In this document: piece by piece, positions 7,075 to 15,055 of the stretch
How positions within the stretch are numbered: position 1 is the first letter of the stretch
How the letters are laid out: each line of letters opens with the position of its first letter
DNA from: an uncultured Oscillospiraceae bacterium
Lineage (GTDB): Bacteria > Bacillota > Clostridia > Oscillospirales > Oscillospiraceae
DNA: 64,000 nt
Assembly: GCA_958426425.1 (NCBI GenBank)
Contig: CATZYY010000002.1
Location: 1-64,000 of the forward strand
Direction of reading: 5' to 3'
The notes under the pieces: generated by a model
What the model saw: only the letters and a program-made list of their open reading frames with translations
The model's database searches: none
Told to the model about the DNA's origin: nothing
Program-made: the position numbers and the translations under genes

Positions 7075-7584
7075 ATGGCACCCTCCAACGCCCGGCGCCT
7101 GGCGCTGCTGGGGCTTTTGACAGCGGTGCTGCTGGGAAGTCAGGTAGCTCTGGCAGCGCTGCCCAACGTAGAAATCGTAAGTCTACTGGTGATCCTGTAC
7201 AGCCTGCTCCTGGGCCGGCAGGTATTCCTGATTGTCTATGGCTTCGTACTGCTGGAGGGCTGTCTGTACGGCTTCGGCCTTTGGTGGATCAGCTATCTCT
7301 ACGTCTGGTCCATCCTGGCGGGAATCGTTCTGGTACTGCGTCAGCCCAAGGCTCCCGCCCTGTTTTGGGCCATTCTCTCGGGCTTTTTCGGTCTGTCTTT
7401 CGGCGCTCTGTGCGCCCTCCCCTATCTGGTCACTGGCGGGCCAGCCGCTGCCCTGAGCTATTGGCTGTCGGGCCTGGGTTTTGACCTGGTCCACTGCGCC
7501 GGAAACTTTTTCACCTGCCTGGTGCTGTTTCGCCCTCTGTACCGCCTGCTGGAGAGGCTGCTGGAGCGGTACGGCTGGCAGTAA
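7075..7584 (+). CDS. ECF-type transporter S component
   Basis: A 169-residue, very hydrophobic protein with about five to six membrane segments and the size of energy-coupling-factor substrate-binding subunits. Its start codon abuts the stop of the DUF4430 gene with no gap. S components bind a vitamin or metal and share an EcfAA'T module encoded elsewhere; none is present in this window. The DUF4430 neighbour points to a cobalamin-like or corrinoid ligand, but that is inference. A bidirectional terminator follows. Confidence 0.75.
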   Translation: MAPSNARRLALLGLLTAVLLGSQVALAALPNVEIVSLLVILYSLLLGRQVFLIVYGFVLLEGCLYGFGLWWISYLYVWSILAGIVLVLRQPKAPALFWAILSGFFGLSFGALCALPYLVTGGPAAALSYWLSGLGFDLVHCAGNFFTCLVLFRPLYRLLERLLERYGWQ

Positions 7585-7614
7585 GCCCATGATTTTCAAT
7601 CCAAATTTTCAACA

Positions 7615-7656
7615 AAAAAAGAAGGGGTTGGACCTAGGTCCAACCCCTTCTTTTTT
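7615..7656. terminator. Bidirectional terminator
   Basis: A perfect 19-bp stem (A6 GAAGGGGTTGGAC / GTCCAACCCCTTC T6) around a CTAG loop serves both converging units, the ECF gene (+) and rpmA (-). Confidence 0.95.
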
Positions 7657-7658
7657 GC

Positions 7659-7940
7659 TTATTCAGCCTCGTAGACGCAGGCCTGCTTGCGGTCCTTGCC
7701 CAGCCGCTCAAAGCGGAGGACGCCGCTGGCAGTGGCAAACAGCGTATCGTCGCTGCCGATGCCCACGTTCACGCCGGGGTGAATGTGGGTGCCGCGCTGG
7801 CGAACCAGAATGTTGCCAGCCTTGACGAACTGACCGTCAGCCCGCTTGGGGCCCAGGCGCTTGGCCTGAGAATCACGGCCGTTCTTGGTGGAGCCGCCGC
7901 CCTTTTTGTGGGCGAAGAACTGAAGACCAATACGAATCAT
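7659..7940 (-). CDS. rpmA: Ribosomal protein bL27
   Basis: A 93-residue large-subunit protein near the peptidyl-transferase centre. ATG 7940 gives MIRIGLQFF followed by [16 protein letters not shown]; upstream in-frame starts would add residues before the ribosome site (AAAGGATGG). The LQFF-A junction after residue 9 is the N-terminal extension removed by the Prp protease in Firmicutes. Last gene of rplU-prp-rpmA. Confidence 0.97.
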   Translation of the reverse strand: MIRIGLQFFAHKKGGGSTKNGRDSQAKRLGPKRADGQFVKAGNILVRQRGTHIHPGVNVGIGSDDTLFATASGVLRFERLGKDRKQACVYEAE

Positions 7941-7983
7941 GACACGAACCATCCTTTCTTTCAAAGTTTAGATGGAGAGGACA

Positions 7984-8316
7984 TCAATCGTCCTCCAAAG
8001 CCTCGATGTTGTGGGGGTATTCGTCATGGAGCTGGGCGAAGTACACCATCAATCCCGCCAGAAGCGTCTGGCAGGTGCTCTCGGCAGTGGGAGAGAGGCC
8101 TCCCGGCAGCCGAAGGGAGATGGATGCGTCCTTTTCCCGGACCTTTACGGAAGCCGCCAGACCCAACACGTCGTTGACGGTTGTCTCCACCAGGCGCACG
8201 GCGCTGGTGACGGCGGCGCAGACGATGTCGCTGCCGGCCTCGGCGTAGCCGCTGTGGCCCTGGACATCAAACCCGGTGATCCGGTCGCCCTCCATACGGA
8301 ATGTGACGGTAGTCAT
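7984..8316 (-). CDS. prp: Ribosomal-processing cysteine protease Prp
   Basis: A 110-residue protease that trims the N-terminus of bL27. The His21/Cys33 dyad is visible in GHSGYAEAGSDIVCAAV. It lies between rplU (8 nt away) and rpmA (43 nt away), the conserved Firmicutes order, and its substrate L27 in this operon carries the matching extension. Confidence 0.95.
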   Translation of the reverse strand: MTTVTFRMEGDRITGFDVQGHSGYAEAGSDIVCAAVTSAVRLVETTVNDVLGLAASVKVREKDASISLRLPGGLSPTAESTCQTLLAGLMVYFAQLHDEYPHNIEALEDD

Positions 8317-8324
8317 ATCCCCAA

Positions 8325-8636
8325 TCAGACGGAGATCTTGGCGATCTCGACCTTGGTGTAGGGCTGACGATGGCCCTGACGCTTGCGGTAGCCCTTCTTG
8401 GCGTTGTACTTGAAGATGCGGATCTTCTTGCCCTTGCCGTTCTTGACGATCTTGGCCTCCACGCTGGCACCCTCCACAACGGGAGTGCCGAAGGTGGCCT
8501 TCTCACCGTCAATGACGGCCAGGACCTGGTCGAACTTCACGGTGTCGCCGGCTTCCTGGTCCAGCTTCTCGATGTAGACCACGTCGCCCTCGGCCACCTT
8601 GTACTGCTTGCCGCCGGTCACGATAATAGCGTTCAT
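8325..8636 (-). CDS. rplU: Ribosomal protein bL21
   Basis: A 103-residue large-subunit protein: [20 protein letters not shown] at the start and the L21 signature [23 protein letters not shown] (written here in parts: [18 protein letters not shown]) near the end. First gene of the rplU-prp-rpmA operon, behind a consensus promoter and an ~80-nt leader. Confidence 0.97.
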   Translation of the reverse strand: MNAIIVTGGKQYKVAEGDVVYIEKLDQEAGDTVKFDQVLAVIDGEKATFGTPVVEGASVEAKIVKNGKGKKIRIFKYNAKKGYRKRQGHRQPYTKVEIAKISV

Positions 8637-8717
8637 TCTCTGATTTCAACTCCTTCATTACGGGCTCGCTGTCGGGGGCGGTCCCCGTAGAGACACTTCA
8701 TGCCCATTCAAAGCGGC
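8637..8717 (-). ncRNA. Putative L21 leader (autoregulatory 5' UTR)
   Basis: About 80 nt separate the predicted transcription start from the rplU ATG. Firmicutes rplU operons commonly carry an L21 leader RNA here. GC-rich complementary segments are present, but I did not derive a structure, so the assignment rests on position. Confidence 0.4.
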
Positions 8718-8723
8718 TTATCA

Positions 8724-8752
8724 AGTATATCAGTGAAAAAGGAAATTGTCAA
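8724..8752 (-). promoter_or_regulatory. Sigma-A promoter of rplU-prp-rpmA
   Basis: On the minus strand TTGACA and TATACT are separated by exactly 17 nt. Confidence 0.85.
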
Positions 8753-8781
8753 CGGGATTTTCAAGAAAAAATCAGAAAAGC

Positions 8782-9618
8782 TCAATATACGCCCCAGTAG
8801 GACACCCTTTGGGTGGAGAACCGGCTGAGGCCGGTAACTGTGACGGTCAGTTTCTCCCGCCCGGCGATGGAAACCGGCTCCCCATCCTCGGTTCGGGGAT
8901 TGAGATGAAAGCTGAACATGTTCCCGTTCTTATAAATGAGGCCGGTAAATCCGGCAATGGAGCAGGCGTACTCCTCCCCCTCCACAGCGGCGGTCATCGC
9001 AGCTGGGACCTCCCAGGTCCGACTGGTCTTGTCCACAGGAACCGACTGACAGCCCGATACCAGCGCTCCGCCTTCCCTTCCATACACGCCCCGGGAGCGG
9101 AAGTGAACCCGGTATTCCCCTGACTCATTTACATCCACCGTATCCACCAGGACGCGGCAGCCCGCCGTGTCCTGGTAGAGCACCTTTCCGGCATTGCTCT
9201 CCAGATCCTCCAAGTTCAGTTCCACCGTCCAGCTGCCTGGGATGTCTTCATAGGCGATGGCGTAGTCGGCGTTGGTCAGCTGGTAGGCAAGGCCGTACCG
9301 CCAGGTGCCGTAAGCACCATTTTCAATCAATATCATGACAATTATAGCCACGATAGTAGCCAATAGTCCGCCGATCAGCGCCCACCGCCGCTTCAGCGGC
9401 CCAAGGTTTCCCCGTTGCGGCACGCCGTAAATGACCTCCGTTACCTCTGTCTCCAGAGCTTGGGCAATTCGCTCCAATGTCTCCAGATCCGGCTGTGCCT
9501 TTCCCGTCTCCCAGGCGGAGACGGTCTGACGGGTAACGAACAGCTTCTCTGCCAGCTGCTCCTGCGTCAACGCTTTGGCAGTTCTGAGCCGCCGAATGTG
9601 CTTGCCTACGGATGCCAT
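8782..9618 (-). CDS. XRE-family regulator with membrane anchor and outer domain
   Basis: A 278-residue protein. Residues ~5-62 are a Cro/CI helix-turn-helix (LRTAKALTQEQLAEKLFVTR, then TVSAWETGKAQPDLETLERI). Residues ~79-101 are a membrane span, and the remaining ~175 residues lie outside and look beta-rich. Such HTH-TM proteins are common in Firmicutes and may sense an extracellular cue. I do not recognise the outer domain. The gene is monocistronic and the frameshifted gene at 18835-19703 has the same layout. Confidence 0.8.
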   Translation of the reverse strand: MASVGKHIRRLRTAKALTQEQLAEKLFVTRQTVSAWETGKAQPDLETLERIAQALETEVTEVIYGVPQRGNLGPLKRRWALIGGLLATIVAIIVMILIENGAYGTWRYGLAYQLTNADYAIAYEDIPGSWTVELNLEDLESNAGKVLYQDTAGCRVLVDTVDVNESGEYRVHFRSRGVYGREGGALVSGCQSVPVDKTSRTWEVPAAMTAAVEGEEYACSIAGFTGLIYKNGNMFSFHLNPRTEDGEPVSIAGREKLTVTVTGLSRFSTQRVSYWGVY

Positions 9619-9998
9619 ATGGGTTGATCTCCTCCCGCTTTAGTCTGTTCAAAGCCTACCACGGGCAGGAAAAACTGTCACGCAAATCTCCTTTGCGTCT
9701 GCTATTTTCTCAATAAATGGCCAAAATGCGGAATGGGCTTTCAAAAAACCGAAATTTTATCTCACGTTTTACAAGGAACCCCTTTTGGAACAGCAAGGCT
9801 GTAAACAAGTCCAGTCAAAACGGACAGTAACAACCACTCCCCGGGGCTTTTTCCTTCAGGGCTTTTGTCCCTGTCGCGGTGCGTGGCCGTATGATAGGGA
9901 AGCTGCACCTTCTGTCCCTTTTCGTCTTCGCCGCGGACCGACAGTCTGTCTCCCTGCCCTCCAGGGTGACATCAGAAACCAATCCGGACCAGAGGCGA
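9619..9998. other. Intergenic stretch between XRE gene and spoIIR
   Basis: No convincing gene here. It is relatively AT-rich near 9680-9790 and has a short CAGGG / CCCTG pairing near 9857-9873 without a T-tract. It should hold the XRE promoter and the end of the spoIIR transcript. Confidence 0.5.
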
Positions 9999-10637
9999 TC
10001 ATCCCTCCAGCTTCTGCCGCAGGGTACTCCACCACTCCACCGCCTTGAATTTCAGCTGATAGCCCTGGTCGGCCTCAGTGATAAGGGACACCTGGTCCTC
10101 GCTGAGCCCCGCCGCCACAGCCACCGTCGGCACATCCGCCGACGCGGCGGCGCACAGGGGCGGAAACACCACACACCACCAATTCTGTCCCGATCCGGCG
10201 CCGATGACCACCCGCAGTGCCAGATACTCCCCGGCAGGCAGGGCAAAACCGTCGTACTCCCGGGTGGGGAACGATGTCTCCTCCAGCCGGGCGGTAACGG
10301 AGTAGTCATACCCGGCGGCGGCAATGGTCTCCTCCGCCGCCTGCTCCAGCTCCGGCAAAGCCGCCGTCAGAGCGGCCCTTGCCTCCTCCCGGTCGGAGGA
10401 ATCCTCCAGTACCGGCTCCGCCACCTTCAGGATCTGGTCCCGTACCTTCAGTTTCAGGGCCTGGTCCGCTTCTGAGTCGGAATTTGCCAGCACATGGAGG
10501 CGCACCACCCGGTCTGCCAGCTCCCGCTGGGTTCCCAGGCTCCCGGCACCCCAAATCAACGCCGCCGCAACGCCTATCAGCAGGGCAATCTCCAACTGCC
10601 GCAGCTTCCGACCGGCAGAGGGTTGTTTTGTTTTCAT
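9999..10637 (-). CDS. spoIIR: Stage II sporulation protein R
   Basis: SpoIIR is secreted from the forespore and triggers SpoIIGA processing of pro-sigma-E in the mother cell. The 212-residue product has an N-terminal membrane/signal segment (residues ~16-36) and the family core VVRLHVLANSDSEADQALKL plus KVRDQIL. A WWCVVFPPLCAA motif follows. ATG 10637 was chosen because AAAGGATGG precedes it. Its presence indicates an endospore former. Confidence 0.92.
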   Translation of the reverse strand: MKTKQPSAGRKLRQLEIALLIGVAAALIWGAGSLGTQRELADRVVRLHVLANSDSEADQALKLKVRDQILKVAEPVLEDSSDREEARAALTAALPELEQAAEETIAAAGYDYSVTARLEETSFPTREYDGFALPAGEYLALRVVIGAGSGQNWWCVVFPPLCAAASADVPTVAVAAGLSEDQVSLITEADQGYQLKFKAVEWWSTLRQKLEG

Positions 10638-10713
10638 ACCGTATCCATCCTTTTGTGCTATGTAGGCCGCTGAGAGGCGGCTTTGGCACAATCATGGACA
10701 GATACGGCGGTTT

Positions 10714-11598
10714 TTATACCGCCTTACGAAATCTTTTCAGAGGCTCCGCCAAATACGTCTGGGGATACCGCTCCACCAGAGCCCGGCAGGCCACCCGGGC
10801 CGCCGCCCGGTTGGGGAAAATGCCAAACACCGTGGGCCCGGAGCCGCTCATGGCAGCCCCTAGTGCCCCCTGCCGCAGCAGAGTATGCTTGATGGCCCCC
10901 ACGGCCTCCGCCTCGTTTCCCTCCAGCACCGCCTCAAAGACGTTGCCCAGCCGGGCGGTGACACCGGTCAGGTCTCCCTGCTCCAGCGCCGCCATCATGC
11001 CGTCCACATCGGGACGGACCCCCAGATCCTGCCGGTCCACCCGGGCGAACAGGGCAGGGGTGGGCAGGTCAAAATTGGGTTTACATAATACAAATGCGCA
11101 TTTGGGCAGCGGGGGCAGGTCTGTCAGCACCTCTCCCCTTCCCTCCACAAGGCAGGTACCGCCCCGGAGGCAGAAGGGCACATCGCTGCCGACTTTGGCG
11201 CCGATAGACTCCAGCTCCTCCATGGGCATCTCGGGGCAGTACATACTCCGCAGGGCCCGCAGCACCGCCGCAATATCGGCGCTGCCGCCGCCAAGGCCCG
11301 CGTAAGCGGGAATGCGCTTTTCCAGGCGCACCGCCAACCCCGGCACCGGGCGGCCCAGAGCGTCGAAGAAGGCCTCCGCCGCCTGCTGCTCCAGGGATTT
11401 GCGGTCCGGCGGCAGCTCGATTCCCTGTGCCGTCAGAGAAAAGCCCGCCGATGTCTCCGCCACGGTGACGGTGAGGGTATCTCCCAGGGAGACGGTCTGC
11501 ATCACCATGCGCATGTCATGGTAGCCGTCCTCCCGGCGGCCCAGAATGTCCAGGGCCAGATTCACTTTGGCATAGGTCTCCAGGGCGATGGTCTCCAT
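10714..11598 (-). CDS. ispE: 4-diphosphocytidyl-2-C-methyl-D-erythritol kinase
   Basis: Fourth step of the non-mevalonate isoprenoid pathway (ATP-dependent phosphorylation of CDP-ME). A GHMP kinase of 294 residues: AYAKVNLALDILGRREDGYH at the N-terminus with Lys11, the ATP loop AYAGLGGGSADIA (98-110), and the C-terminal GSGPTVFG motif. AAAGGAGG precedes ATG 11598. It has no close operon partner. Confidence 0.95.
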   Translation of the reverse strand: METIALETYAKVNLALDILGRREDGYHDMRMVMQTVSLGDTLTVTVAETSAGFSLTAQGIELPPDRKSLEQQAAEAFFDALGRPVPGLAVRLEKRIPAYAGLGGGSADIAAVLRALRSMYCPEMPMEELESIGAKVGSDVPFCLRGGTCLVEGRGEVLTDLPPLPKCAFVLCKPNFDLPTPALFARVDRQDLGVRPDVDGMMAALEQGDLTGVTARLGNVFEAVLEGNEAEAVGAIKHTLLRQGALGAAMSGSGPTVFGIFPNRAAARVACRALVERYPQTYLAEPLKRFRKAV

Positions 11599-11670
11599 AG
11601 GCGCCTCCTTTCGGGCACGGGGCCCGTTTTTTCTGATACCAGTATATCATATCTCCCGCTTGGGGAAAAG

Positions 11671-11709
11671 TACAAAAAGCGGCACCGCGGGCTTTCGTCC
11701 GCGGTGCCG
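11671..11709 (-). terminator. Terminator of the ThrH-DUF1015 operon
   Basis: An 11-bp stem (CGGCACCGCGG / CCGCGGTGCCG) is followed on the minus strand by CTTTTTG, 11 nt after the DUF1015 stop. Confidence 0.9.
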
Positions 11710-11720
11710 AAGCAGGGGTG

Positions 11721-13001
11721 TTATTTGATCTTCCGGGCCTCCACATAGTATCGCTTATCCTGAGCATGGCCCATGGAGAAGGTCTTCCGGGGCAGCACAC
11801 CGTCGGCCATGACGGTTTTGAACAGCTGCTCCTTGCCCATGGCCGGCAGCAAAAAGCCCATGTTGCCGGGCTTGGACCCCAAATCCTTGGTGACATCGTC
11901 GCCATGGATGTAGTCCACCTCGCCGCCGTTGGCTTTCAGATAATCGTCGATGACCGCCTGAAGGGTGCCCACCGCCAGCTGGACCTTGGGGTCCGGCACG
12001 GTGATGAAGCCATCGTGGCCCTCCCAGACCACCTCAATGACGTGGCCATCGCCCTTGCCCTCGTAGGCGTTGGGATAGGCAGCCCGGAAGGCGGCCATAA
12101 AGGCCTCCCGGTCCACGTTGAACAGAACGCGGTGGATGGGCTCGAACTGGAGGGCGTCGTCGTGGTTGTTGACCACCTCCACCAGGGCATACCGGGCGGG
12201 CAGCGCAGCCCATTCGCTCTCCGGTGTGACCTTCTTCAGATTCTCATAGCACTGCTTGGCGGTGGCCAGAGAGTGGTTGCCGTCACCCACGGCAAACAGC
12301 AGCGGCGCCACGCCCTTCATGCCGTATTTCTTCTCCATCTCGCTGTCGGAAGTCAGGCCCTCCAGGGCCGCCGCCACGGCGTCCATCTGGGCATCCGTCA
12401 GTTTCCATCCCTTCAGGTGGCCGCCGCCCTGCTGGAGGTCAAAATCGTACAGGGCCTCCATGGCGCCGCTGGCGGCGGTCAGGGGCTCGATAACGGTGCC
12501 CTCCGGGTCGTCGATCAGCAGCATCACGTGGGGCAGCTCGATGGGGGCGTCCTGCCGCACCTTCACCCGAGGCGGAATGCGGGAGAGGACCGTACCCTCG
12601 GTGGCCCGGATCAGGGCGCCGGAGCCGGGGGTGAAGTCGTACTGGTCCAGGTCCACCATGCCGATCAGGCCGTGGCGCACCTTGCCGTCGGACTGGGTGC
12701 GCTCGATGTAAATGAGAGACGCCGGCAGCGTCTTGAACACGTCCCGGTCCAGGTAATCCTGCATGGCGCCGTTGATGGCGGCGATATCGCCGTCCACATT
12801 GGGGCCGTTCAGCTTGGCCTCCGGCAGAATCAGCCGCAAAGTGGAGGGCGCGTCAGCCACAGTCTGCTCCACGGCCTCCCAGTACTCCGGCTGGGAAGTG
12901 AACTGGTCGCAGGCCACCACGGCCCACTTGGTCATATCCGCTTCTTTGGGCAGTAAAATATCGGCGGGACAAAAGCCCAGCTTCTCAAAGGTTGGATTCA
13001 T
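11721..13001 (-). CDS. DUF1015 family protein
   Basis: A 426-residue protein of the DUF1015 family (opening FEKLGFCPADILLPKEADMT, then WAVVACDQFTSQPEYW, and VGDGNHSLATAKQCYE further on). The biochemical role of the family is unknown to me. In many clostridia it sits beside serine-pathway genes, and here it follows a ThrH/SerB-type phosphatase and a small membrane protein in the same direction. AAAGGGAG precedes ATG 13001. Confidence 0.85.
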   Translation of the reverse strand: MNPTFEKLGFCPADILLPKEADMTKWAVVACDQFTSQPEYWEAVEQTVADAPSTLRLILPEAKLNGPNVDGDIAAINGAMQDYLDRDVFKTLPASLIYIERTQSDGKVRHGLIGMVDLDQYDFTPGSGALIRATEGTVLSRIPPRVKVRQDAPIELPHVMLLIDDPEGTVIEPLTAASGAMEALYDFDLQQGGGHLKGWKLTDAQMDAVAAALEGLTSDSEMEKKYGMKGVAPLLFAVGDGNHSLATAKQCYENLKKVTPESEWAALPARYALVEVVNNHDDALQFEPIHRVLFNVDREAFMAAFRAAYPNAYEGKGDGHVIEVVWEGHDGFITVPDPKVQLAVGTLQAVIDDYLKANGGEVDYIHGDDVTKDLGSKPGNMGFLLPAMGKEQLFKTVMADGVLPRKTFSMGHAQDKRYYVEARKIK

Positions 13002-13019
13002 GCGGCATCTCCCTTTCTG

Positions 13020-13163
13020 TTATTTTTTTCGAAATTCTTCAATGGTTTTGACAAGGATATAGACAATAACCCCCACGCTGCAGGCCAATGCCGGCAGCGT
13101 GTAAAGGACGAGGGTCGGTTTGCCCAACAGCTCCCTGGCGGCGGACCAGAACCAGCTCTCCAC
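13020..13163 (-). CDS. Small single-pass membrane protein, 47 residues
   Basis: A GTG-started frame begins VESWFWSAARELLGKPTL and ends IEEFRKK. Residues ~18-38 form one membrane span. GGGGAGGA lies 5 nt before the GTG, the stop is 18 nt before the DUF1015 ATG, and thrH ends 20 nt upstream, so all three fit one operon. The Pro, Tyr and basic tail give a conventional N-out/C-in or N-in membrane anchor; direction is unclear. Not a family I recognise. Confidence 0.65.
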   Translation of the reverse strand: MESWFWSAARELLGKPTLVLYTLPALACSVGVIVYILVKTIEEFRKK

Positions 13164-13183
13164 GGCGTCCTCCCCTTCCCCCG

Positions 13184-13783
13184 TTACAGTGCGGCCTTAA
13201 TGGCGGCCAGGAACTCGTCAAATTCCTCGTAGGCGGGCAGCTCCGGGTGGTCGGCCTTGATCTTCTCGGTGCTCTTGAACAGGAACCCAGCCTTGCTGGC
13301 CTGGATCATGCCCAGGTCGTTGTAGCTGTCACCGGCGGCAATGGTCTCGTAGCCGATGGACTGCAGGGCCTTCACCGTGGTCAGCTTGGACTGCTGGCAG
13401 CGCATCTTGAAGCCGGTGATCTCCCCGTCAGGGGCCACCTCCAGCGAGTTGCAGAAGATGGTGGGCCAGCCCAGCTTTTTCATCAGGGGCTTTGCAAACT
13501 CCTCAAAGGTATCGCTGAGGATCAGCACCTGGGTCACGGAGCGCAGCTCGTCCAAAAACTCCTTGGCGCCGGGCAGCGGGTCGATCTTGGCGATGGTGTC
13601 CTGAATCTCCTTCAGGCCCAGACCGTGCTCTTTCAAAATCCCCAAACGATAGCGCATCAGCTTATCGTAATCGGGCTCGTCCCGGGTGGTGCGGCGCAGC
13701 TCCGGAATGCCGCTGGCTTCGGAAAAGGCGATCCAGATTTCGGGCACCAGGACGCCCTCCATGTCCAAGCATACAATATTCAT
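13184..13783 (-). CDS. thrH: ThrH-like phosphoserine phosphatase / homoserine phosphotransferase
   Basis: A 199-residue HAD-family enzyme. The ThrH-specific first motif LDMEGVLVPEIWIAF (Asp7, with Glu9 in place of the usual second Asp), the ILSDTFEEF motif and AAGDSYNDLGM are all visible. ThrH removes phosphate from phosphoserine and can transfer it to homoserine. ATG 13783 follows AAAGGAGAC; an upstream frame extension lacks a ribosome site. First gene of the operon with the 47-residue protein and DUF1015. Confidence 0.88.
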   Translation of the reverse strand: MNIVCLDMEGVLVPEIWIAFSEASGIPELRRTTRDEPDYDKLMRYRLGILKEHGLGLKEIQDTIAKIDPLPGAKEFLDELRSVTQVLILSDTFEEFAKPLMKKLGWPTIFCNSLEVAPDGEITGFKMRCQQSKLTTVKALQSIGYETIAAGDSYNDLGMIQASKAGFLFKSTEKIKADHPELPAYEEFDEFLAAIKAAL

Positions 13784-14000
13784 AGCGTCTCCTTTATGTA
13801 TCCATGATTTGTGGAGCCCGCCTCTTCCTCGTGGCAACTGGGCAAACCTCCACTATTACGCTGATTATACAATACCCCGCCCTGTTTTTTCAATGAAATT
13901 TATAAATTTTGCCTTGGAGCGCAAAGTTGTATACCCTCTTTTCCCAATGGACACACTAGAGGCAAATCCTTACCGAAAGGCAAGATTGGAGGTTTAACAC

Positions 14001-14219
14001 ATGGTGATTGACAAAATTGCGCTGACGCTGGCGATCATCGGCGCCCTGAACTGGGGCGGCATCGGCCTGTTCGGCTTTGACACGGTGGCCTTCCTCTGCG
14101 GCGGCCAGATGGCAGTCTTAGCCCGGGTGATTTACGCTCTGGTGGGTCTGGCGGGCCTGTGGTGCATCACACTTCTGTTCCGCAATGGTGAAGAGACAGG
14201 ACACGCCCATACCGCCTAA
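14001..14219 (+). CDS. DUF378 family small membrane protein
   Basis: A 72-residue protein with two membrane segments and the DUF378 core (ALNWGGIGLFGFDTVAFL, then ARVIYALVGLAGLWCI). TTGGAGG lies 9 nt before ATG 14001. Function of the family is unknown. Single-gene unit closed by a strong shared terminator. Confidence 0.85.
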   Translation: MVIDKIALTLAIIGALNWGGIGLFGFDTVAFLCGGQMAVLARVIYALVGLAGLWCITLLFRNGEETGHAHTA

Positions 14220-14236
14220 AATTCGTAACCAAAAAG

Positions 14237-14290
14237 CACATGAACAAAAGCCCCTTTCAGTTTTCACTGAAAGGGGCTTTTGTTCATGTG
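14237..14290. terminator. Bidirectional terminator, 25-bp stem
   Basis: A perfect 25-bp inverted repeat (CACATGAACAAAAGCCCC... / ...GGGGCTTTTGTTCATGTG) with a TTTC loop. It has A/T runs on both sides of the GC core and lies between converging genes. Confidence 0.92.
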
Positions 14291-14299
14291 ACCATGCAA

Positions 14300-14977
14300 T
14301 CAGCTCAAGACCTCTATGCTGTCATCTTCCCCGATGGCCAGCTTGATATACTTCATGGCATCACCGTCATAAATGCTGTAAACACCCAGAAAGGCGGTGT
14401 GGGGAGCCAGTTCCGCTTTGCTGTAAGTGGTGCCGTTGAAGACCACATCCGGCCCATCGGTCACCACGCCAAAGGCGGATTCCGTCTCCACAACGACCCC
14501 GTCGCAGGCCGCAAACACCTTTACCAGGTTATCTTCCAGAGTGAGTTCCTTTGAGGAGCCGGGAGTAGCTTCCTTGCAGGTCACAACAGCGCCGTCACCG
14601 AACGAACAGCCTTCGCCCAAGCTGACCATGGCGTGATAGTCGCCCACAATGGTGAGGCCTTCATTGAAAATACAGTTATCAAAGTAGATGTTGCTGCGCA
14701 GATCAAGGGAGCCGTCACGGGTGCTGTCGGCATCCACCGTGACGGTGACCATCTGATCGAACGTCACATCATAGACCTCGGGCTGCTCTCCGGCTTTTAG
14801 CTGATAGTCGTACTGTACTTGGTCAGCTTCTCCAAGTGTGTCCTCCGCCTGAGCGGCATCGGAAGAATCCGTCTGCGACGTCTGAGAGTCGTCGGTCTGT
14901 TGCGTGTCTGCGCCGGAGCAGGCGCAAAGGGCCAGCAGCATGGCTGCCACCAGAAATACAGCTATCTTTTTCATCAT
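14300..14977 (-). CDS. Putative lipoprotein of unknown function
   Basis: A 225-residue protein with a lipoprotein signal ending at Cys20 (LLALCAC), a Thr/Ser/Asp/Gln linker, and a beta-rich body with repeated short strands (SNIYFDNCIFNEGLTIVG). The start is one of two adjacent ATGs; 14977 was chosen for its spacing to AGAAAGGA. It lies 78 nt downstream of the zinc-ribbon membrane protein gene on the same strand and could be co-transcribed. I do not recognise the family. Confidence 0.75.
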   Translation of the reverse strand: MMKKIAVFLVAAMLLALCACSGADTQQTDDSQTSQTDSSDAAQAEDTLGEADQVQYDYQLKAGEQPEVYDVTFDQMVTVTVDADSTRDGSLDLRSNIYFDNCIFNEGLTIVGDYHAMVSLGEGCSFGDGAVVTCKEATPGSSKELTLEDNLVKVFAACDGVVVETESAFGVVTDGPDVVFNGTTYSKAELAPHTAFLGVYSIYDGDAMKYIKLAIGEDDSIEVLS

Positions 14978-15055
14978 CAAATATCCTTTCTGTTTGAAAT
15001 ATTCTGCCGCAGCTGCAAATTCGCCGGGCGGAGTTTCCGTGCTTGTCTTTCGGAA

